Origin: JASSUD01 sp031963405
GTDB lineage: Bacteria > Pseudomonadota > Gammaproteobacteria > Burkholderiales > Burkholderiaceae
Reading direction: 5' to 3'
NCBI GenBank assembly: GCA_031963405.1
Contig: JASSUJ010000001.1
Span: forward strand, 620,001 to 684,000
DNA length: 64,000 nt
Shown piece by piece: positions 60,079 to 64,000 of the stretch. Below the pieces are notes generated by a model. The model searched no databases. It saw only the letters and a program-made list of their open reading frames with translations, and was not told where the DNA came from. A program made the position numbers and the translations under genes. The stretch's first letter is position 1; each line of letters begins with the position of its first letter.

Positions 60079-60175
60079 TTAGGCTCCAATTTGCCCGCTT
60101 TTTTGATGAGCAGTCACTGTCCAATCGCGGTGCCCCATTTGCCTTGCCCTCCACATTACATGCTCACCTACCCCA
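60079..60175 (-). pseudogene. Tyrosine integrase C-terminal relic
   Basis: The minus strand reads GVGEHVMWRARQMGHRDWTVTAHQKSG and then a stop at 60079. GE-x-VMW-x-ARQMGHRDW is the conserved box around the second catalytic His of phage-type tyrosine integrases. Nothing else of the gene is visible; the active-site Tyr is lost. It lies 76 bases beyond the second attachment-site copy, in the position expected for an island integrase. Confidence 0.7.
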
Positions 60176-60274
60176 AAAAATTAGAACTTTAGGTCTAACC
60201 TTTTGGAGTAAATTCAATTTAGATCAAGACCCGCGATGATGAAAATTTCAATCGCTAAAAGGAAAAAATCATAT

Positions 60275-61903
60275 CTAAGCCAATGAAGTTAAGTCTCTAT
60301 TGTTATTCTTCTCAAATTTACTCTTCTCAATCCACCGATGGGTAATAGCCAGCCCTGCTATCAAACTTCCTAAAACTTGACTTATAAATAACCACTCGGC
60401 TTTTTTATTCGTTTGTGGCGATAAGTAGGCGCCTGCGGCTAATCCCAGCAAGCTGCCACCCATGTCGAGTAACGAAGCAAACAAGGTATCTTGCAAACTC
60501 AGTAAGTTGCTAATGCTGATATTTTTAAGTGTGTCGGCAATGAGGCCCATGCCATTGATAGATAAAAGCGCTTGCGCTAATGGCAGGGTTTTTTTGGAAG
60601 TCTCTTGTGAGGTATCGAGAAAAGATTCTGAGATTTGTTTGGAGAAAACTGTAAATAACAGGCAAGCGCAGCATGCAGCAGACAAACCTATGATCAGGCT
60701 GGCGTTACCAAAGCGCTTAACGTTTTGTTGCAAAGCTTTGAGCGCTGCTCTTTCATCATGTTCTTGCGCGGCTTTTAATTTCCCCATCGCATTAGCAACT
60801 TCTATATTTGCGGCTAATACCAAGCCCACGAGCAGTGTATTAAATACCGCGACAGGCACCGATGAAACCTCTTGCGCAACAGATACCTCTTTACCCAGCT
60901 TGCCAGCTAATAACGACAGAATGAATGCACTGGCTGAGGTCAATACGTTACTTAGGCCAACTGGCAAGCCAACTTTGAAAAGCGCTGAAATATCTTGGTA
61001 GTTTGGAAGACGTCTATCAAATAACTTCAGCTCATCGTATTGCCGGCTATTTTTATAGTAAAGCCTCAACCCTATAAAACTTAGCCAAGCAGACAGTGCT
61101 GTCCCGTAGCCCAAACCAGCAATACCTAAACGGGGAAAGCCAAAAGCGCCTACTGCTAATGCGTAACTCAAAATCGAAGACAGCACTGCCTTTACCGTAT
61201 CCGACACTAAAACAATTTCAGGCTGTTTGTTACCTCGAGCAAAATGTAAATCACTTGCATACAAAAACGATGGCATAACGCCGTAGCTTACGGCGTTACA
61301 GTATTCCTGCGCGGCTTGCGAGACTTCTTCAGAAATACCAAAAGCGTTTAAAAAGTCTGCAACATGGTTAAGTAATAAAGCAGTAGGCAAGCTTAATGCG
61401 CCTCCAATCCACCAGCTTTGGGCGACAATTTCACCGATTCTAGCTTTTTCCTCCGCCCCCTTTAATTGCCCGACAAACACGCTAGTAGGTGCCAGTATTC
61501 CTTGCACAGGACTGCTGATTTGAGCCACATATGCAGTGGCTAAAGGGATGGCCGCCATTTGATTTTGGCTTAAGTGGCGTATCGCAATGCCTATAACAAT
61601 TCCCTGCAGTATTGTGCCTAAGCTAGATAGGCTCAAAGTTACAGAAGGTTTGGATAACTGATTGATAATTTCAAGGTAAGTAATAGGCTCTGTTTGTTTA
61701 GCAGAATTAAGCAAGCTTGTCGTTTCTGACGCGCTGACAGTTGACGTTCTCTCTGCATTTATCTCTTCTTCTGATATGCCTCTCAGCTCACTGGTTATCT
61801 GACGCTGCCTATAAGTCGTAGGAGAGAGTCCAAGGTTCTCTTCACTGTGCGAAGATGGAATCCTATATCTGACAGATGTGGGAGAAGAAAGAGGTGTGGG
61901 CAT
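60275..61903 (-). CDS. MATE-family transporter with Ser-rich N-terminal extension (paralogue 1)
   Basis: The 542-residue protein has about twelve membrane segments (residues 90-530) arranged in two similar halves, as in NorM-type multidrug and toxic-compound extrusion antiporters, which exchange cations for organic substrates. Typical regions are SLSSLGTILQGIVIGIAIRHLSQNQMAAIPLATAYVAQI, AISYGVMPSFLYASDLHFARGN-like stretches and PRLGIAGLGYGTALSAWLSF. The first 85 residues form a polar extension (MPTPLSSPTSVRYRIPSSHSEENL..., ETTSLLNSAKQTEPITY) not usual in bacterial MATE proteins. AAGGAA lies before the ATG. It is a close paralogue of the adjacent gene, 60 bases upstream, in tandem; the substrate is unknown. 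Confidence 0.85.
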   Translation of the reverse strand: MPTPLSSPTSVRYRIPSSHSEENLGLSPTTYRQRQITSELRGISEEEINAERTSTVSASETTSLLNSAKQTEPITYLEIINQLSKPSVTLSLSSLGTILQGIVIGIAIRHLSQNQMAAIPLATAYVAQISSPVQGILAPTSVFVGQLKGAEEKARIGEIVAQSWWIGGALSLPTALLLNHVADFLNAFGISEEVSQAAQEYCNAVSYGVMPSFLYASDLHFARGNKQPEIVLVSDTVKAVLSSILSYALAVGAFGFPRLGIAGLGYGTALSAWLSFIGLRLYYKNSRQYDELKLFDRRLPNYQDISALFKVGLPVGLSNVLTSASAFILSLLAGKLGKEVSVAQEVSSVPVAVFNTLLVGLVLAANIEVANAMGKLKAAQEHDERAALKALQQNVKRFGNASLIIGLSAACCACLLFTVFSKQISESFLDTSQETSKKTLPLAQALLSINGMGLIADTLKNISISNLLSLQDTLFASLLDMGGSLLGLAAGAYLSPQTNKKAEWLFISQVLGSLIAGLAITHRWIEKSKFEKNNNRDLTSLA

Positions 61904-61963
61904 TTATATTCCTTTGTATCACCTATGTGGGGATGGAGCCGCTAATCTCGACCTCGCTCTAAA

Positions 61964-63601
61964 TTAAGCCACTCTATATAGCTCCATATTGTTGTTCTGA
62001 TTAGAACTGCTCTTTTTAAGCCAACGATGGGTGATAGCTAGTGCCGCTATCAGGCTTCCTAAAACTTGACTCATAAATAGCCACTCGGCTTTTTTATTCG
62101 TTTGTGACGATAAGTATGCGCCTGCGGCCAATCCCAGCAGATTGCCGATCGTGTCAAGTATTGAAGCAAATAAGGTGTCCTGCAGACTGAGTAAATTGCT
62201 AATGCCGATATTTTTAAGCGTGTCGATAATGACGCCCACGCCATGGATAGATAAAATCGCTTGCGCTAATGGCAGGGTTTCTTTGGGAATAGCTTGTGAA
62301 GTGTCGAGAAAAATTTCTGAGATTTGTTTGGAGAAAACTGTAAATAAGAGGCTAGCGCAGCATGCAACAGACACGCCTACGATCAGGCTTGCATTACCAA
62401 AGCGTTGGACGTTTTGTTGCAGCGTTTTGAGCGTTGCTCTTTCATCACGTTCTTGCGCAGCTTTTAATTTCCCCGTCGCATTCGCAACCTCTGCGTTTGT
62501 CGCTAATACCAGACCCAAAAGCAGCATATCAATGGTCGATACGGGCACAGACGACACCTCCTGCGCAACGGATACCTCTTTACCCAGCTTGCCAGCTAAT
62601 AACGACAGAATGACTGCATGGGCTGAGGCAAATACATTATGCAAACCAATTGGCAAACCAATTTTGAAAAGCGCTGAAATATCTTTGTAGTTTGGAAGGT
62701 GCCAATCGAATAGCTTAAATTCATCGTATTGCTTACTACACCTATAGTGAAGCCTCAATCCTAAAAAACTTAACCAAACGACCAACGAATACCCATAACC
62801 CAAACCAGCGATACCTAAACGGGGGAAACCCAAAGCGCCTACTGCTAGTGCGTAGCTTAAAGACGCAGATAGAACGGCCTTTACTGTGTCAAAGACTAGA
62901 ACAATTTCAGGCCGTCTGTTACCCCGTGCAAAGTGCAAATCACTCGCACACAAAAACGCTGGCATAACACCGTAACTCACCGCATCACAATATTCTTGCA
63001 CGGCCTGCGCAACTTCTTCGGAGATGCCCAAAGTGTTTGAAAAAACTGAAACATGGCGTAGCAATAAGCTAGTCGGCAAGCTTAAGAGACCACCAACCCA
63101 CCAGCTTTGGGCAACGATTTCACCGATTCTGGCTTTTTCTTGCGCACCAGCTGCTTCCCCTACAAACACGCAAGTAGGCGCTAGCGTTCCTTGTACGAGG
63201 CCATTAATTTGAGCAACGGATGCCATGGCTAAAGGAATGGCGGCCATTTCGTTGTGGCTTAAGTGACGTATCGCAATGCCTTCAACAATCCCATGCGCGA
63301 TTGTGCCTAAGCTAGATAAACTTAAAGATACTGAGGGTTTGAATAGTTGATGGATAGCTTCACGGTAAGTAATAGGCTCTGCTTGCTCTCTTTGCTTAGG
63401 TGAATTGATCAAATTTGCAGTTTCAGACTCGAGGGACGTTAATGTTTCCCCTGCACTTATCGCTTCTTCTGCCGCGCCTTCATGCTCACCGTGTCTCTGA
63501 GGTTGTGTACGAGTCGTGACGGAGAGCTCAATTTCATCTTCACTATGTGACGATAAGACCCTATATCTGGCAGATCTGGGCGGGGAAAGAGGTGAGAACA
63601 T
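61964..63601 (-). CDS. MATE-family transporter with Ser-rich N-terminal extension (paralogue 2)
   Basis: This 545-residue protein aligns with its downstream neighbour along the whole length: SLSSLGTIAHGIVEGIAIRHLSHNEMAAIPLAMASVAQI, GDTVKA-like region FDTVKAVLSASLSYALAVGALGFPRLGIAGLGYG, FARGNRRPEIVLVFD, and a near-identical C-terminal half. The N-terminal 80 residues are again polar (MFSPLSPPRSARYRVLSSHSEDEIE...), differ more, and keep the SPP-x-S-x-RYR pattern. AAGGAG lies before the ATG, and the two upstream regions share the sequence around it, so the duplication included the ribosome site. Twelve membrane segments are expected. Host interaction or drug export are both open. Confidence 0.85.
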   Translation of the reverse strand: MFSPLSPPRSARYRVLSSHSEDEIELSVTTRTQPQRHGEHEGAAEEAISAGETLTSLESETANLINSPKQREQAEPITYREAIHQLFKPSVSLSLSSLGTIAHGIVEGIAIRHLSHNEMAAIPLAMASVAQINGLVQGTLAPTCVFVGEAAGAQEKARIGEIVAQSWWVGGLLSLPTSLLLRHVSVFSNTLGISEEVAQAVQEYCDAVSYGVMPAFLCASDLHFARGNRRPEIVLVFDTVKAVLSASLSYALAVGALGFPRLGIAGLGYGYSLVVWLSFLGLRLHYRCSKQYDEFKLFDWHLPNYKDISALFKIGLPIGLHNVFASAHAVILSLLAGKLGKEVSVAQEVSSVPVSTIDMLLLGLVLATNAEVANATGKLKAAQERDERATLKTLQQNVQRFGNASLIVGVSVACCASLLFTVFSKQISEIFLDTSQAIPKETLPLAQAILSIHGVGVIIDTLKNIGISNLLSLQDTLFASILDTIGNLLGLAAGAYLSSQTNKKAEWLFMSQVLGSLIAALAITHRWLKKSSSNQNNNMELYRVA

Positions 63602-64000
63602 TGATACTCCTTTGGATCAAAGGCTGAGGTCTCAACTATATTAATATGGTCTCTCTCATTTTCTTCTAATGAATTTAATGTAAATTTAAAAATTCATCGA
63701 TCTCTTTAGAGAAATTATTAAAGAATAACTAAAGCTCCAAGAATTATGTTTCCCTCTACAGCGAAATAAAATAATACAGAATTTACCCTATACAATTAAT
63801 AGCCTTAAAGACAAAATTCTCATATGCGTAAACGGGAGAAAGCGTGATCTTTCTCCTTTCGTGAATACAAGCCCATATAGAAAATCTTCGCTTATTAGAT
63901 TATTCATTTGTTGAAAAATAGGAATATGAACAATGCAACTGAAAAATTAGATTATCAAGAAGAAAATTAATTGATCACAGAATTTAGTGTTTTGAAAACA
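63602..64000. other. AT-rich region upstream of the MATE pair
   Basis: No gene is visible up to the window end. The AT-rich sequence probably includes the promoter of the tandem MATE genes; no clear -35/-10 pair stands out. Confidence 0.4.

Overview
The window is chromosomal DNA of a Burkholderia-type betaproteobacterium. The evidence is the gene content and protein sequences: the ybgC-tolQRAB-pal-cpoB cluster, glyA-nrdR followed by minor pilins, hemF-nadD-rsfS-rng, and parE/parC. Several signs point to a host-restricted relative such as the endofungal Mycoavidus/Glomeribacter group: moderate GC, long gene-poor spacers, prophage relics, missing neighbours in conserved operons, dispersed palindromic repeats (two inside coding regions), and many orphan Ser-rich or coiled-coil proteins. 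That placement is inference; no rRNA is present to test it.

Layout. 1-2.2 kb: 3' end of a cyclopropane-fatty-acid synthase-type methyltransferase, then a yqjD/yqjE/yqjK-like envelope trio. 2.4-5.7 kb: minor pilin operon fimT-pilV-pilW-pilX-pilE without pilY1. 6.1-8.0 kb: nrdR and glyA. 8.2-8.5 kb: a MITE-like segment. 8.6-14.0 kb: the complete Tol-Pal cluster. 14.6-21.4 kb: orphan proteins, including a helical-repeat effector-like protein, around gltX and an NlpC/P60 hydrolase. 22.1-23.1 kb: fabI and tRNA-Leu(CAG). 23.1-29.0 kb: an accessory region with two P2-type portal gene relics, a truncated DUF2800 phage gene and several orphans. 29.4-35.6 kb: a RidA protein, then parC and parE separated by an orphan gene lying between two palindromic repeats. 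36.2-39.1 kb: erythromycin esterase-like, phosphoribosyltransferase and triple-BON genes. 39.6-45.8 kb: yebC, purD, hemF, nadD, rsfS, rng. 46.2-51.1 kb: a coiled-coil orphan and an LPS assembly group (msbA, O-antigen ligase, glycosyltransferase). 51.2-56.6 kb: dnaE and a RhlE-type helicase. 57.3-58.1 kb: tRNA-Val(CAC) and tmRNA. 58.1-60.2 kb: a hipBA module between the tmRNA 3' end and a 20-bp copy of it, next to an integrase relic. 60.3-63.6 kb: two tandem MATE-family transporters with Ser/Pro-rich N-terminal extensions.

The most unusual feature is a family of roughly 100-bp imperfect palindromes. Their ends resemble AAGGAAATGCTGAATAA and its complement, and a GTAC-containing hairpin lies at the centre. 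Copies occur in many spacers. One is inserted in frame in dnaE, one in frame in the signal-peptide region of cpoB, and one supplies the stop codon of pilW. This resembles the Rickettsia palindromic elements in behaviour. Also notable are a tmRNA tag ending in LAAA instead of ALAA, and the att-like duplication around hipBA.

Functionally, the Tol-Pal, LPS, pilus and NlpC/P60 genes build and maintain the envelope. The housekeeping genes serve translation, DNA replication and topology, one-carbon, purine, haem, NAD and fatty-acid metabolism. The orphan proteins and transporters are the candidates for host interaction.
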